The position numbers were made by a program, and so were the translations under genes. Shown in pieces: positions 7,572-17,168 of a DNA stretch of 64,000 nt. This DNA is from Streptomyces fulvoviolaceus (GTDB lineage Bacteria > Actinomycetota > Actinomycetes > Streptomycetales > Streptomycetaceae). Positions within the stretch are counted from its first letter, which is position 1, and every line of letters begins with the position of its first letter. Where the stretch lies: the NCBI RefSeq assembly GCF_000718165.1, contig NZ_JOEY01000010.1, forward strand, positions 145,894-209,893, read 5' to 3'. The notes beneath the pieces are model-generated. The model made no database searches. It was not told the DNA's origin and worked only from the letters and a program-made list of their open reading frames with translations.

Positions 7572-10247
7572 ATGCACACAGGGCATAGCCTCCCGCCTTA
7601 CGAACGCGTCGCCGTCGAAACGCTGACAGCGGTCCACACGGCCGGATCCCCGAAACTCGTCGTGGTGAGCGGTCCTTCCGCCATCGAACTCGGGGCCGTT
7701 CTCGATGAATTGTCGTCATCCGACAGGAGTTTCCGGGAGGAGGCCATCGGCGCGCCCCCGGAAACGGTGCGCATTTCCTTCGGTGATTCTTCACGCAAAA
7801 TTCCCGTGCTCGACAGGTTGTTCCGACGCGCGGGCGCCGGTGCCCGCGAGAAACGGCCGACGGTCCTGGTGCTCAGGCATCTCCAGCACCTGTCCCCGGA
7901 CGAACTGTTCCTGCTGGAGGACGTGATTCGGCAGCTGGACGGGACGGACACGCGCTGCGTGTGCACCGTCACGCTGCCCGTGCCCCGGGCGTCCCGCGCC
8001 GCGTTCACCGAGGTGTTCGACCGGCTGCGGCAGGACGGTCTGGTCCACCACGTGAACCTGCGCCCGCTGTCGCCGCGCCGGCTCGGCGCCGTGATCACCG
8101 CCGAGATGGAGGCCAGGGCCGAGCCGGCGCTGGTCGACTGGCTGTGGAGCCTCACCCGGGGCTGGCCCGCCGCGGCCCGCGCGGTGCTCCGGACCGCCCG
8201 GGACCAGGGCCACGTGAGGGTGGTCGACCGGCACGCCCAACTAGTGAGCGGCGGCTCCGGACGCTGTCCGTCCGGCATCGGCGAACTGGTGCTGCCCGTC
8301 CGGGAGTCGGACGGCCCGGTCTGGGAGGCCGCCAAGGCGGTGGCCGTCCTCGGCCCGCTCGGCGAGGCCGTGCCACGGCTCACGGCCGAGACCCTCTCCG
8401 TCACCGAGCGGGAAGCCCGGGACCTGCTCGCGCGGCTGGCGGACGCGGGCGTACTGCGCTATCGCCGGTCGGACTCCGCCTGGGTGTACCGGCTGCCGCT
8501 GGCCGGGGCCGCCGTCGGGGTGTCGCTCGGCCCCTACGAGCGGCGGAGCCTGGCCCGGATCGCCGTGTCCGCGCTGTGGCAGGGCACCGCGCGCTGCGCC
8601 GATCCCTCCTACCTTCCCGAGCAGCTCGCGGCCGCGGGGCGGCTGGTGGACCCCGAGCGCGCGAGGACCGAACTGCGGGCCGCCGCCGAGCGGTTGGCGC
8701 ACCAGGGCGGCGACGCGTACGACGACCACCGCGCCGTACGGTGGCTGCGAGTGGCCGCCGATCTGACCACGGACCCGGTGGAGCGGCCCCGCCTGCTGCT
8801 GGAGCACGCCCAGATCTGTCTGGCGCAGGGCAGGGCCGAGGAGGGTCTGCACTCCTTGCGGCTCGTACTGCGGGCCCACCGCGATCACCTGCGCCCGCAC
8901 CAGTTGCTCGACGTCTGCTTCGCGCACATGGCCGCCCTGTACCGGGCCGGCGAACTCACCGCCCTCGAAAAGATCGCGGCCGACGGCACGCTTCAGCACC
9001 ACGGCCCGGCCGGGCCGTTGGAGCGTGCCCTCACCCGCGGGTGCGCCCTGTTGCTGCTCGGCCGCTGGCGTGAGGTCCGTGAGGTGCTGGCGGCGGTCCG
9101 GCGGGACGACAGGAGCGGGCTGGTCGAGTGGAAGGCCGAATTCCTGGCCGCCACCGCGGAGTTGTGGCTGGGCGTCGCGGACGGGACGGACCGCAGCAGG
9201 GCCACCCTGCCCGCCCGTCACCGTGCGGGAGAGGCGACGGCCGCCGAGGTGCACTCGCGGGTCGGCGAGCTGCTGACGCTGGGTGAGATCCGCCGAGCCG
9301 AACAACTCCTCGCCGACACGGGGCGAAGTCCCGGGCAACTGGGCCTGCCCAGCCGGATGCTCATCGCACTCCACCGGGGGCGTCCGCGGGAGGCGATGGA
9401 CCTGGCGCGCAGGAGTGCCGTCACCGGCGTGCACACCTGCGACGCCGTCCAGAGCGCGATGTACCACCACGCGGCGGTCCAGCTGGTGTGCGGCGGCAGG
9501 CTCACGCGCGCGAGCGAACTCCTCGCGCTGGCCCGGGCCAGGCAGCCGATGCTGCCTCATCTGCTCGATTCCGCACAGGCGTTGTGCGACCTGGTCCACG
9601 GAGATGCCGAACAGGCGCGGTCGCTGCTGCGGGCGGCCGTGCGTCGCGCCGAGTCGGACGGTGTGGTGGCGGGGACCGACCTGCTGTGGCTGCGGGTGGC
9701 CGATGCCGCGATGCACGTCGGCCGGTCGGAGGTCCTCGAAGAGTGCCTGGCGAAGGTCGAGGTGGTCGCCCGCAGACTGGGCACCGAGCGGGCCGAGATG
9801 ACCCGCCTCGTCCTGCACGCGGCCGTGCACAACGACCAGGGCGCCGCGCGGGCGGCAAGGCGACTGGCCCGGCAGCGGCAGCAGCCGCTGGAGGAGAGCG
9901 CCGTACTGGCTCACCTGATCCGCTACGGCATGGGCGATCCGGCGATGATGCGGGACACGTACGCCATGCTCGGCGAACTCGACGCGCTGATGCCCCGGTT
10001 CTGGCTGCGTTCCCTCATGCGCACGCACGGAGTGGCGGTGCCGGGGCGGCAGACGACCGCGGCGGAGAACGAGCGCCTGCTCGCCGTACTCGTCTCCGAG
10101 GGCCTCACCAACAGGCAGATCGCCAAGATCCTCCGCACCAGCGAGAAGAGCGTCGAGGGACGCCTGTCGAGACTCTTCTCCCGCACGGGCCACGGCTCAC
10201 GCGTCGAACTCGCCATGGCGATGCTCACCGGCCGACTCCGCTGGTGA
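7572..10247 (+). CDS. LAL-like LuxR regulator with a degenerate nucleotide-binding loop
   Basis: 891-residue regulator from the ATG at 7572 (GAGGA just upstream; an in-frame GTG at 7554 is possible). The architecture matches LAL proteins: an N-terminal ATPase-like domain, a long helical-repeat middle, and a C-terminal LuxR helix-turn-helix (GLTNRQIAKILRTSEKSVEG). The loop where Walker A should be reads VVSGPSAIELG, without the GKT/S residues, while the Walker B-like strand (TVLVLRHLQHL) has also lost its acidic pair. ATP binding is therefore doubtful. It is transcribed away from the neighbouring LAL gene and towards the MMPL exporter, which it may control. The pair probably arose by duplication of a cluster-type regulator. 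Confidence 0.88.
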   Translation: MHTGHSLPPYERVAVETLTAVHTAGSPKLVVVSGPSAIELGAVLDELSSSDRSFREEAIGAPPETVRISFGDSSRKIPVLDRLFRRAGAGAREKRPTVLVLRHLQHLSPDELFLLEDVIRQLDGTDTRCVCTVTLPVPRASRAAFTEVFDRLRQDGLVHHVNLRPLSPRRLGAVITAEMEARAEPALVDWLWSLTRGWPAAARAVLRTARDQGHVRVVDRHAQLVSGGSGRCPSGIGELVLPVRESDGPVWEAAKAVAVLGPLGEAVPRLTAETLSVTEREARDLLARLADAGVLRYRRSDSAWVYRLPLAGAAVGVSLGPYERRSLARIAVSALWQGTARCADPSYLPEQLAAAGRLVDPERARTELRAAAERLAHQGGDAYDDHRAVRWLRVAADLTTDPVERPRLLLEHAQICLAQGRAEEGLHSLRLVLRAHRDHLRPHQLLDVCFAHMAALYRAGELTALEKIAADGTLQHHGPAGPLERALTRGCALLLLGRWREVREVLAAVRRDDRSGLVEWKAEFLAATAELWLGVADGTDRSRATLPARHRAGEATAAEVHSRVGELLTLGEIRRAEQLLADTGRSPGQLGLPSRMLIALHRGRPREAMDLARRSAVTGVHTCDAVQSAMYHHAAVQLVCGGRLTRASELLALARARQPMLPHLLDSAQALCDLVHGDAEQARSLLRAAVRRAESDGVVAGTDLLWLRVADAAMHVGRSEVLEECLAKVEVVARRLGTERAEMTRLVLHAAVHNDQGAARAARRLARQRQQPLEESAVLAHLIRYGMGDPAMMRDTYAMLGELDALMPRFWLRSLMRTHGVAVPGRQTTAAENERLLAVLVSEGLTNRQIAKILRTSEKSVEGRLSRLFSRTGHGSRVELAMAMLTGRLRW

Positions 10248-10253
10248 GCACGT

Positions 10254-10271
10254 CTACTGCGCATGCAGTAG
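10254..10271. promoter_or_regulatory. 7-bp inverted repeat between LuxR regulator and MMPL gene
   Basis: CTACTGC, a 4-base spacer GCAT, then GCAGTAG. It lies 6 bases past the regulator stop and about 90 bases before the exporter start. It is too short for a strong terminator and has no T-tract, so an operator for the exporter is plausible. Confidence 0.5.
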
Positions 10272-10359
10272 CGGCGTACCGGCGGCCACACGAAGACGGG
10301 CGGGGGCCGGGCGGACAGCCTGGAAGGGTTCCCCGAGTTCGGATGTGGAGACCCTTCCT

Positions 10360-12633
10360 GTGGCTGTCTTTCTTGATCGACTGGGCCGGCTGGCCTTCCG
10401 GAGGCGCCGGCGCGTCCTCTTGATGTGGGTGGTGGCGCTCGTCGCCGCGGGAACGGCGTCGGTCCTGGCGCCGGCCGCACCGGACGGCTCCTACTCGATG
10501 CCGGGGACGGAGTCGCAGCGGGCGTTCGACCTGATCGAGCAGCGCTTCCCGGGCGTGAGCGTCGGCGGCAGCGCCGAGGGTGCGAGCGCGAAGGTCGTGT
10601 TCGTGGCGCCCGACGGGCAGAAGGTGACCGACCAGCGGAACCGGTCGGTCATCGGTGAGGTCGTGGGCCGGGTCGGCAAGGTCGATCAGGTCGTCCGGGC
10701 GGCCGATCCGTTCCAGGCGGACGCGGTGAGCGGGGACGGGTCGACGGCGTATGCGACGGTCACGTTCGAGGTGAAGGCGAAGGACGTCAGCGACGCCGCG
10801 AAGCAGGCGCTGGAAAAGGCCGTCGAAGAGGGCCGGGACGCGGGGCTGACGGTCGAGGTCGGCGGTTCCGTCCTGGCCTCCCAACCCTCGGGCGGCGTGA
10901 CCGAGTTGGTCGGCGTCGTGGTGGCCGCCGTCGTCCTGCTGATCACGTTCGCCTCGCTTGCCGCGGCCGGGCTGCCGCTGCTGACCGCGCTCATCGGTGT
11001 CGGGATCGGCACCGCGACCATCCTCGCCCTGAGCAGTGCGCTGGGACTGTCCAGCGCCACCAGCACGCTGGCGCTGATGCTGGGGCTGGCCGTCGGAATC
11101 GACTACGCGATGTTCATCGTCTCCCGCTACCGGGAGGAACGCGCCCGGGGCCTCGCCCCGGAGGGCGCGGCGGGCGTGGCCGTGGGCACGGCCGGGTCGT
11201 CGGTGGTGTTCGCGGGCCTGACCGTCGTGATCGGTCTGGCCGGGCTGTCGGTCGTGGGCATCCCGACGCTGACCCAGATGGGACTGGCCGCGGCCGGCAC
11301 CGTGGCCCTGTCGGTGCTGGTCGCGGTGACCCTGATCCCGGCCATGCTCGGCGTCTTTCCCCGCGCCGTCCTGGCGCGCTCGGCACGCCGGGCCGCACGC
11401 GCCGATGCGCGTCCTGTTCCCGGCCGGCCGAACATGGGCAGCCGGTGGGCCGGCCTGGTCGTCCGCCGGTCGCTGCCCGTGCTGCTGGTGGCGGTGGCGG
11501 CCCTGGGCGTGATCGCCCTGCCCGCAGCGAAGTTGCACCTGGGGACGGCGGGTGACGAGTCCAAGCCGACCTCGACCACCGAGCGCCGCGCGTACGACGA
11601 CCTGGCCAAGGGCTTCGGCCCCGGCTTCAACGGTCCGCTGACCATCGTCGTGGACGCCAAGTCGGCGAAGGACCCCAAGGCCGCCGTGAAAGCGACTGCC
11701 CGGGAGATCGGCGCCGTCGACGGGGTCGTGTCCGTCTCGGCGGCGAGCTTCAACAAGGCGGGAGACACGGCGATCTTCACCGCCACACCGACCACCGCCC
11801 CCGACGACGAGCGGACCATCGACCTGATCCACACCCTGCGCGGCGACCGCCCGGCGATCGAGAAGGCCACCGACGCGACGTTCATGGTCAGCGGGAGCAC
11901 GGCGGGCAACATCGACAGTGACCAGAAGGTCCAGGGCGCCCTGGTGCCCTACCTCGGGCTCGTGGTGGGCCTGGCGTTCCTGCTCCTGCTGATCGTGTTC
12001 CGCTCGGTGCTGGTTCCGCTCAAGGCGGCCCTGGGATTCCTGCTGTCGGTGCTCGCGGCCCTGGGTGCGGTCGTCGTCGTCTTCCAGTGGGGATGGCTCG
12101 CCGGCCTGCTGGGTGTGGACCAGACCGGCCCGGTCATGAACACCATGCCGATCGTCATGGTCGGTATCGTCTTCGGCCTCGCCATGGACTACGAGGTCTT
12201 CCTCGTCACCCGCATCCGGGAAGCCCACCTCCAGGGAGAACGTCCGGGCCAGGCGATCGTCTCCGGCTTCCGCCACAGTGCCCGAGTGGTGGTCGCCGCC
12301 GCCGTGATCATGATCTCGGTGTTCTCCGGGTTCATCGGGGTCGGTGAAACGCTGATCAAGATGATCGGGTTCGGTATGGCCATCGCCGTGCTGTTCGACG
12401 CGTTCGTCGTACGGATGACGATCGTGCCCGCCGTCCTCGCGCTGCTGGGCGAGCGCGCCTGGACGATGCCCCACTGGCTGGAGCGGATAGTGCCCCACGT
12501 CGACGTCGAGGGCCACGCCCTGACCCGCGACACGGTCGGCACGGCCGACACGGCCGACACGGCCGAAACCGCCGAACCGACCGACACCGCGACGGCTGAC
12601 GAGGCGGAGCGACGGGACGTCCCTGTCCGCTGA
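10360..12633 (+). CDS. MMPL-family RND transporter
   Basis: Membrane exporter of the MMPL family, which moves lipids, siderophores or drugs out of actinobacteria. 757 residues from a GTG at 10360 with GGAG 9 bases upstream; a GTG at 10345 would add five residues. The order is the family one: one N-terminal helix, an extracytoplasmic domain, five helices including GIDYAMFIVSRYREE, then a second domain and a second helix set with GLAMDYEVFLVTRIREAH. These two (I/M)DY..F segments carry the Asp-Tyr pairs used for proton coupling. The tail holds an Asp-Thr-Ala repeat (TADTADTAETAE) from DNA slippage. A two-component pair follows 171 bases downstream. Confidence 0.93.
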   Translation: MAVFLDRLGRLAFRRRRRVLLMWVVALVAAGTASVLAPAAPDGSYSMPGTESQRAFDLIEQRFPGVSVGGSAEGASAKVVFVAPDGQKVTDQRNRSVIGEVVGRVGKVDQVVRAADPFQADAVSGDGSTAYATVTFEVKAKDVSDAAKQALEKAVEEGRDAGLTVEVGGSVLASQPSGGVTELVGVVVAAVVLLITFASLAAAGLPLLTALIGVGIGTATILALSSALGLSSATSTLALMLGLAVGIDYAMFIVSRYREERARGLAPEGAAGVAVGTAGSSVVFAGLTVVIGLAGLSVVGIPTLTQMGLAAAGTVALSVLVAVTLIPAMLGVFPRAVLARSARRAARADARPVPGRPNMGSRWAGLVVRRSLPVLLVAVAALGVIALPAAKLHLGTAGDESKPTSTTERRAYDDLAKGFGPGFNGPLTIVVDAKSAKDPKAAVKATAREIGAVDGVVSVSAASFNKAGDTAIFTATPTTAPDDERTIDLIHTLRGDRPAIEKATDATFMVSGSTAGNIDSDQKVQGALVPYLGLVVGLAFLLLLIVFRSVLVPLKAALGFLLSVLAALGAVVVVFQWGWLAGLLGVDQTGPVMNTMPIVMVGIVFGLAMDYEVFLVTRIREAHLQGERPGQAIVSGFRHSARVVVAAAVIMISVFSGFIGVGETLIKMIGFGMAIAVLFDAFVVRMTIVPAVLALLGERAWTMPHWLERIVPHVDVEGHALTRDTVGTADTADTAETAEPTDTATADEAERRDVPVR

Positions 12634-12804
12634 GCGGCCTAGGGGAAGTCGGGTGCGCGACCGGCCCCCCACCGGCCCCCGGCAGACGAACCGCATATCC
12701 GGCGGAGCGCTTGGTGGCAGCCTGAAGGGGCCGCCCCGCGAGCGCTCCGCCGGGCCGTCGGCCACCATGATCAGCACATCCGAGAGGAAGCACCAGGAAG
12801 CACG

Positions 12805-14007
12805 ATGACCACCACCTGGCAGCACTACCCGCGCAACCATCCCCGCACGGTCGACTCCGCGGTGGCCCTGCTGCTGTTCGCCGTGGCCTTCCCCGGCAGC
12901 ATGTACGGCGTCTCCGACATGGCCGCCCCTGCCCGGTGGTGGCCCTGCGTGCTGCTGGCCGGCCTCTCCTGCGCCGCGCTGCTGTGGCGCCGTACCCGCC
13001 CCCTCCCCGTGACTGCCGTCGCGGTCCTGTGTGCCGCCGGAATGGCCCTGGCCGGCTATGTGATGACCGCTCTGCTGCTGGCGCCCCTCATGGTCGCCCT
13101 GTACTCGCTGGCCGCGCACACCGCACGCACCATGACCTGGAACGTCACCCTCGCCGCCGTGGTCCTGGTCGCCGGCGCCGCCCTGATCGCCGAGCCCGCC
13201 GGGGACGCGCTGGCCCTCAACGTGATCGGCCCCGTCGCCTGGCTGCTGCTGCCGGCCGCCCTGGGCTCCACGGCCCGCTTCCGCAGGGCGTACCTGGAGT
13301 CGGTGCACGCCCGTGCCGAGTACGCCGAACGGACCCGGGAGGAGGAGGCCCGGCACCGCGTGGCCGAGGAACGCATGCGCATCGCCCGCGAACTCCACGA
13401 CGTCTCCGCGCACCACCTCGCCCTGGCCAACGCCCAGGCCACCACCGCCGCTCTTCTCATCCGCAGCCACCCGGCCCAGGCCGAGAAGATGGTCAACGCC
13501 CTCGGTGACACGACCGCCGCGGCCCTGCGCGAGATGAAGGCCACCGTCGGACTCCTGCGCCGAAGCGACGCCTCCGAGGACTCGCTGCAGCCCGCCCCGG
13601 GCCTGGCCCAGCTCCCCGGCCTGGTCGCCGCGCACACGGCCGCCGGACTCACCGTCACCCTCACCACCCACGGCCTGCCGCAGCCGCTGTCCCCCGGAGC
13701 GGACCTCACCGCCTACCGCATCGTGCAGGAGGCGCTGGCCAACGTGGCGAAGCACGCACACACCAGCACCGCGGAAGTGGACCTCACCTACACCCACGAC
13801 CGGCTGGCCATCACCATCACCGACCACGGAACCGGACCCGCCACCGCATCCGATTCCGAGAGCGGCTACGGCCTCATCGGCATGCGCGAACGCGCGCTGT
13901 CCATCGGCGGCCAACTCCGCGCCGGGCACCGCCCCACCGGCGGCTTCGAGGTCAGCACCGAACTCCCCCTCCACCCCTACGCGCCCGCCGAGGACAGCAC
14001 CCCATGA
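12805..14007 (+). CDS. Sensor histidine kinase, HisKA_3 type
   Basis: 400-residue NarL-type sensor kinase. Several N-terminal membrane helices form the sensing part, followed by the dimerisation/phosphoacceptor motif RIARELHDVSAHHLAL (His near residue 197) and a HATPase_c domain ending in the glycine box GYGLIGMRERA. AGGAAGCACG gives the ribosome site before the ATG. The stop overlaps the regulator start by four bases (ATGA), so the two are translationally coupled. The position just after the MMPL gene suggests this pair senses a compound or envelope stress linked to that exporter; the signal itself is unknown. Confidence 0.95.
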   Translation: MTTTWQHYPRNHPRTVDSAVALLLFAVAFPGSMYGVSDMAAPARWWPCVLLAGLSCAALLWRRTRPLPVTAVAVLCAAGMALAGYVMTALLLAPLMVALYSLAAHTARTMTWNVTLAAVVLVAGAALIAEPAGDALALNVIGPVAWLLLPAALGSTARFRRAYLESVHARAEYAERTREEEARHRVAEERMRIARELHDVSAHHLALANAQATTAALLIRSHPAQAEKMVNALGDTTAAALREMKATVGLLRRSDASEDSLQPAPGLAQLPGLVAAHTAAGLTVTLTTHGLPQPLSPGADLTAYRIVQEALANVAKHAHTSTAEVDLTYTHDRLAITITDHGTGPATASDSESGYGLIGMRERALSIGGQLRAGHRPTGGFEVSTELPLHPYAPAEDSTP

Positions 14008-14684
14008 CCATCCGCGTCCTGCTCGCCGACGACCAGGCCCTGCTGCGCGAGACCTTCCGGATTCTCGTCGACTCCCGCCCCGACATGGAGGTGGTCGGCG
14101 AAGCCGCCGACGGCGACGAAGCGGTCGCCCTCACCCGCGCCCACCGCCCCGACATCGTCGTCATGGACATCCGAATGCCCGGCACCGACGGCCTGACCGC
14201 CACCGCCACGATCTGCGCCGACCCCGCCCTGTCGGGCACCCGCGTCCTCATCCTCACCACCTTCGAGACCGAGGAACACGTCGCCAAGGCCCTGCACGCC
14301 GGGGCCAGCGGCTTCCTGGGCAAGGACGTCGGCGCCGAGGGACTCGTCGCCGGCATCCGCACCGTCGTAGGCGGCGACGCCCTTCTCTCCCCCCAGGCCA
14401 CCCGAAACCTCATCACCCGCTTCCTCACCGCCCCCCAGCCGGGCACCCACCCCGCGGCCCGGAAGAGCCTGGCCGATCTCACCGACCGCGAACGCGAAGT
14501 CATGGCCATGGCCGCCGAGGGACTCACCAACGCCGAGATCGCGGAGAGGCTGTACCTCAGCCCCCTGACCGTACGCACCCACATCCACCACGCCATGGCG
14601 AAACTCCACGCCCGCGACCGGGCCCAACTCGTCGTCATCGCCTACCAGACCGGCCTCGTCCAGCCGAACCCGCCGAGGCCCTGA
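14004..14684 (+). CDS. NarL/LuxR-type response regulator
   Basis: 226-residue partner of the preceding kinase. The receiver domain begins MTIRVLLADDQ, with the phosphoacceptor Asp in VVMDIRMPG (near residue 54), a Thr in LILTTF and Lys in FLGKDV, the usual switch residues. The C-terminal LuxR helix-turn-helix reads LTDREREVMAMAAEGLTNAE. It overlaps the kinase by ATGA and is followed by a 32-base hairpin that should end the transcript. Targets probably include the MMPL exporter upstream, by location only. Confidence 0.95.
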   Translation: MTIRVLLADDQALLRETFRILVDSRPDMEVVGEAADGDEAVALTRAHRPDIVVMDIRMPGTDGLTATATICADPALSGTRVLILTTFETEEHVAKALHAGASGFLGKDVGAEGLVAGIRTVVGGDALLSPQATRNLITRFLTAPQPGTHPAARKSLADLTDREREVMAMAAEGLTNAEIAERLYLSPLTVRTHIHHAMAKLHARDRAQLVVIAYQTGLVQPNPPRP

Positions 14685-14695
14685 CCCGACACGAC

Positions 14696-14727
14696 GAGGG
14701 CTGCCCGGCCACGGCCGGACAGCCCTC
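14696..14727. terminator. Hairpin between convergent genes
   Basis: Stem GAGGGCTG(T/C)CCGGCC with its complement around a short loop, directly after the response regulator stop and before the end of the opposing sialidase-like gene. There is no T-tract, which is normal for Streptomyces; it could serve both strands. Confidence 0.8.
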
Positions 14728-14742
14728 GCGACAAGGCTGCCG

Positions 14743-16068
14743 TCACCTCCGGTAAGCACTCAGCGGGACCCGGGCGAGGATGCCGTCCAGTTCGCCGTTA
14801 CGGCCGTCGGACCAGGTGACGTACGCGTAGCGCTTGTCGAGCGTGATGGTCGACCAGCGGTCTCCGGGAGGCCCGTGGTAGCCGGCGGGCTCGGTGGTCT
14901 CGTTGACCTGGAGCGTGCGGCTGAACGTGCGGCCATGGTCGAAGGAGACGACGGAGAAGGCGTCGAGCGTGGTGGTGCGCCACATGATGCCCAGCTGTCC
15001 GCCCGGGCCGAAGTCCATCCAGGGGCGTTGTGCGTTGGGTGCTGAGACGACAGCCGGGCCGGTCCAGGACCTGCCGGCGTCATCGGTGACGTACACCTCG
15101 AGATTCGACTCCCGGGGCACCATGACGGCGAAGCGGCCCTTGTGTGTCGGGTCGGCCGACACCCAGGGCACCGCGTCCGCGGCCGCGCCCAGGGCGGGTA
15201 CGGGTACGAGCGCACCGGTGCCGGCAGGTATCGGGGTGCCGCCGCTGTCGGTGACCGGACGGGTTTCCCAGGTCTTTCCGTCATCGCGAGTGACGTGGAA
15301 CGACACGGTCTCGTCCTGGCTCGAAGACGCCAGGATCCCGTCGTGCACGGCGAATTCACGCCCCGGATATCCGCAGGCCGGAGGCATGTCGGGGGAGACC
15401 ACGATGCACGGCATGGGACCGGGGATCACAGCGGGATCCGACCAGGTCTCGCCGCTGTCCTCGCTGACGGAGACCGCACTGGGGTACTCCCATTCGGCGC
15501 CGGCGACCGCGTAGACCTTGCCGGTGGCGGAATCCACTCTGAGCTTGGGTACACCGCCGAGCATCAGGGGCGTCTCGACCGGACCGATCCAGGTGCGACC
15601 GCCGTCGACCGACCGGGAGACGACGTTGTGATTGGTGTAGGTGGTCGCGGGGTCGGGACCGATCTGGTTGTTGGAGAGGTAGAAGACGCCCTTGGAGTCG
15701 ACGGTCACGATCGGCTCGCCGCACTGGGGGCGGTCGCCCAGCGGCCAGGTCGACCTCTGCCAGGTCTTTCCCCGGTCCTGCGAGAAGGCGACGAAGCACT
15801 CCCCGACGGGTTCCAGCGCCGGATGGTTCGGGAAGATCGTCGCCGTGTAGACCAGATTCCTGGGATTCCGGGGGTTGACGGCCAGGACCGGCTGCCCCTC
15901 CCGGGTGTCGGGAAGATCGGTGACATCCAGTTCAAGGATGTCTTCGCCCCCGGGACCGCGCTGCGCGGCAGTGCGTGTCTCGGCGAAGGCGGCGGGAGCG
16001 CCGGCCAGAAGGACGAGCGCGGACAGCAGCGCGGTCGACTTCATCCTGGGTAATACGGGGAGTGTCAT
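14743..16068 (-). CDS. Secreted Asp-box (BNR-repeat) sialidase-like protein
   Basis: 441-residue exported protein with a signal peptide ending near AAFAET. Six Asp-box motifs of the S-x-D-x-G-x-T-W form can be read: SQDRGKTW, SVDGGRTW, SEDSGETW, TRDDGKTW, TDDAGRSW and SFDHGRTF. This predicts a six-bladed beta propeller like exo-sialidases and related hydrolases. Asp boxes are structural, and I cannot see a convincing sialidase Arg triad or Tyr/Glu pair, so the activity is open. GAGAGG before the ATG at 16068 supports this start over the internal ATG at 16044. It converges with the regulator gene across a hairpin. Confidence 0.85.
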   Translation of the reverse strand: MTLPVLPRMKSTALLSALVLLAGAPAAFAETRTAAQRGPGGEDILELDVTDLPDTREGQPVLAVNPRNPRNLVYTATIFPNHPALEPVGECFVAFSQDRGKTWQRSTWPLGDRPQCGEPIVTVDSKGVFYLSNNQIGPDPATTYTNHNVVSRSVDGGRTWIGPVETPLMLGGVPKLRVDSATGKVYAVAGAEWEYPSAVSVSEDSGETWSDPAVIPGPMPCIVVSPDMPPACGYPGREFAVHDGILASSSQDETVSFHVTRDDGKTWETRPVTDSGGTPIPAGTGALVPVPALGAAADAVPWVSADPTHKGRFAVMVPRESNLEVYVTDDAGRSWTGPAVVSAPNAQRPWMDFGPGGQLGIMWRTTTLDAFSVVSFDHGRTFSRTLQVNETTEPAGYHGPPGDRWSTITLDKRYAYVTWSDGRNGELDGILARVPLSAYRR

Positions 16069-16326
16069 CGTGGCGAGCCTCTCTGATCTCCGTGCGTGTA
16101 CGGGACTTGGAGGTTGGGGCTTCTCAAGATGCGAGGCATCTTTGGGCCCCCCGAGAGTGCCAGGCAGCCCTCACCGGCGGCCTCATGCGAACGCAGGTCG
16201 CGGCCTACCGCATTCGCAGTGCCAGAGAACGGGCATTGCCAAGCAACTTCCGTGCAACAACTGGGAGTTGCGCGACAAGCGGCTCGCTGTACGATCCCGT
16301 TCCGCACCTCGATCCAGAAGGAACTC

Positions 16327-17123
16327 ATGCGTAAATTGACGTCGATCGCTGCCGCCGCCGTGATGGCATTCGCCGGGCTGACGGCGGCGGCCAGTGCTCC
16401 CGCCCAGGCTGCGGGAGATCTGGAGACGTGGCTCTGGGGGATTCGTACGCATCCGGCGTCGGCGCGGGTCATTACGACACCGCCGGCGGTGACTGCAAGC
16501 GCAGCGCGCTCAACTACCCCGCCCTGTCGCAGGCCGCGCACGACGGATACACGCTGAAGGACGTCTCCTGCAGCGGCGCGACCATCGCGGACGTACGCGC
16601 CGACCAGCTGGCCGCCGTGACCAGCGGCACCGACCTCGTCACCCTCACCGTGGGCGGCAACGACGCCCAGTTCGCCACCGTGGTCCAGGACTGCCTTCTG
16701 GAGACGGACAGTTACTGCAGGACGGCCACGGCGTGGATGTCGTACTACGCCAGGAACCAGCTGGTGACCGAGCTCGCCGGGCTGTACGAGGACATCAAGG
16801 CCAAGGCGCCGCAGGCTGAGATCATCGTCCTCGGCTACCCACAGGCGCTCTCCTCGACCGGGACCTGCCCGGTGATCGACCTCAGCGCCGCCAAGCGCAC
16901 CTACATGAACGGTTTCGCCGACGCGCTGGCCGAGGGCACCAAGGCCGCGGCCGGCCAGCAGTCGGTCACGTTCGTCGACGTGCGCGACACGTTCAAGGAT
17001 CACGGGGCGTGCGGCTCCGACCCGTGGATCAACGACCTGAACAACGCGTCCGAGGTCTTCCACCCGAGCCTGACGGGTTACCTGGCGGGTTACTCCGACC
17101 AGCTCAACAAGGCCTGGGGCTGA
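16327..17123 (+). pseudogene. Secreted SGNH/GDSL hydrolase split by a one-base frameshift
   Basis: Streptomyces-type extracellular lipase/esterase of the SGNH family. The frame starting at ATG 16327 encodes a perfect signal peptide (MRKLTSIAAAAVMAFAGL... ending APAQAA), then GDLE. The mature enzyme continues in another frame from about 16426: VALGDSYASGVGAG (nucleophile Ser), VSCSGATIADV (Gly block), TVGGNDAQF (Asn block), VFHPSLTGY (His block), stop at 17121-17123. Restoring one T between 16425 and 16426 gives DLEYVALGDSY, matching the intact paralogue at 32 kb (LDYVAMGSSF). All four catalytic blocks survive, so the break is recent or a sequencing error. If real, a cytosolic form from GTG 16428 is possible. 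Confidence 0.88.
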
Positions 17124-17130
17124 CCCGCCG

Positions 17131-17160
17131 GCTGCCCGGGCCGGTGACGTCCCGGGCAGC
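17131..17160. terminator. Perfect 10-bp stem terminator, convergent
   Basis: GCTGCCCGGG and its exact complement flank a 10-base loop, 8 bases after the SGNH stop. It sits between two convergent genes and can end both transcripts. Confidence 0.85.
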
Positions 17161-17168
17161 CGCACCGC

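Noticed and set aside
10225..13974. A 1249-codon open frame on the minus strand opposite the MMPL and kinase genes
   Set aside because: Its composition (Gly/His/Asp/Arg-rich, no domain) is that of an antisense shadow of high-GC coding DNA; the plus-strand genes have clear domains.
16096..16557. Longer start for the SGNH gene within the plus frame beginning near 16096
   Set aside because: The internal ATG 16327 gives a textbook signal peptide; the upstream part is the sialidase promoter region.
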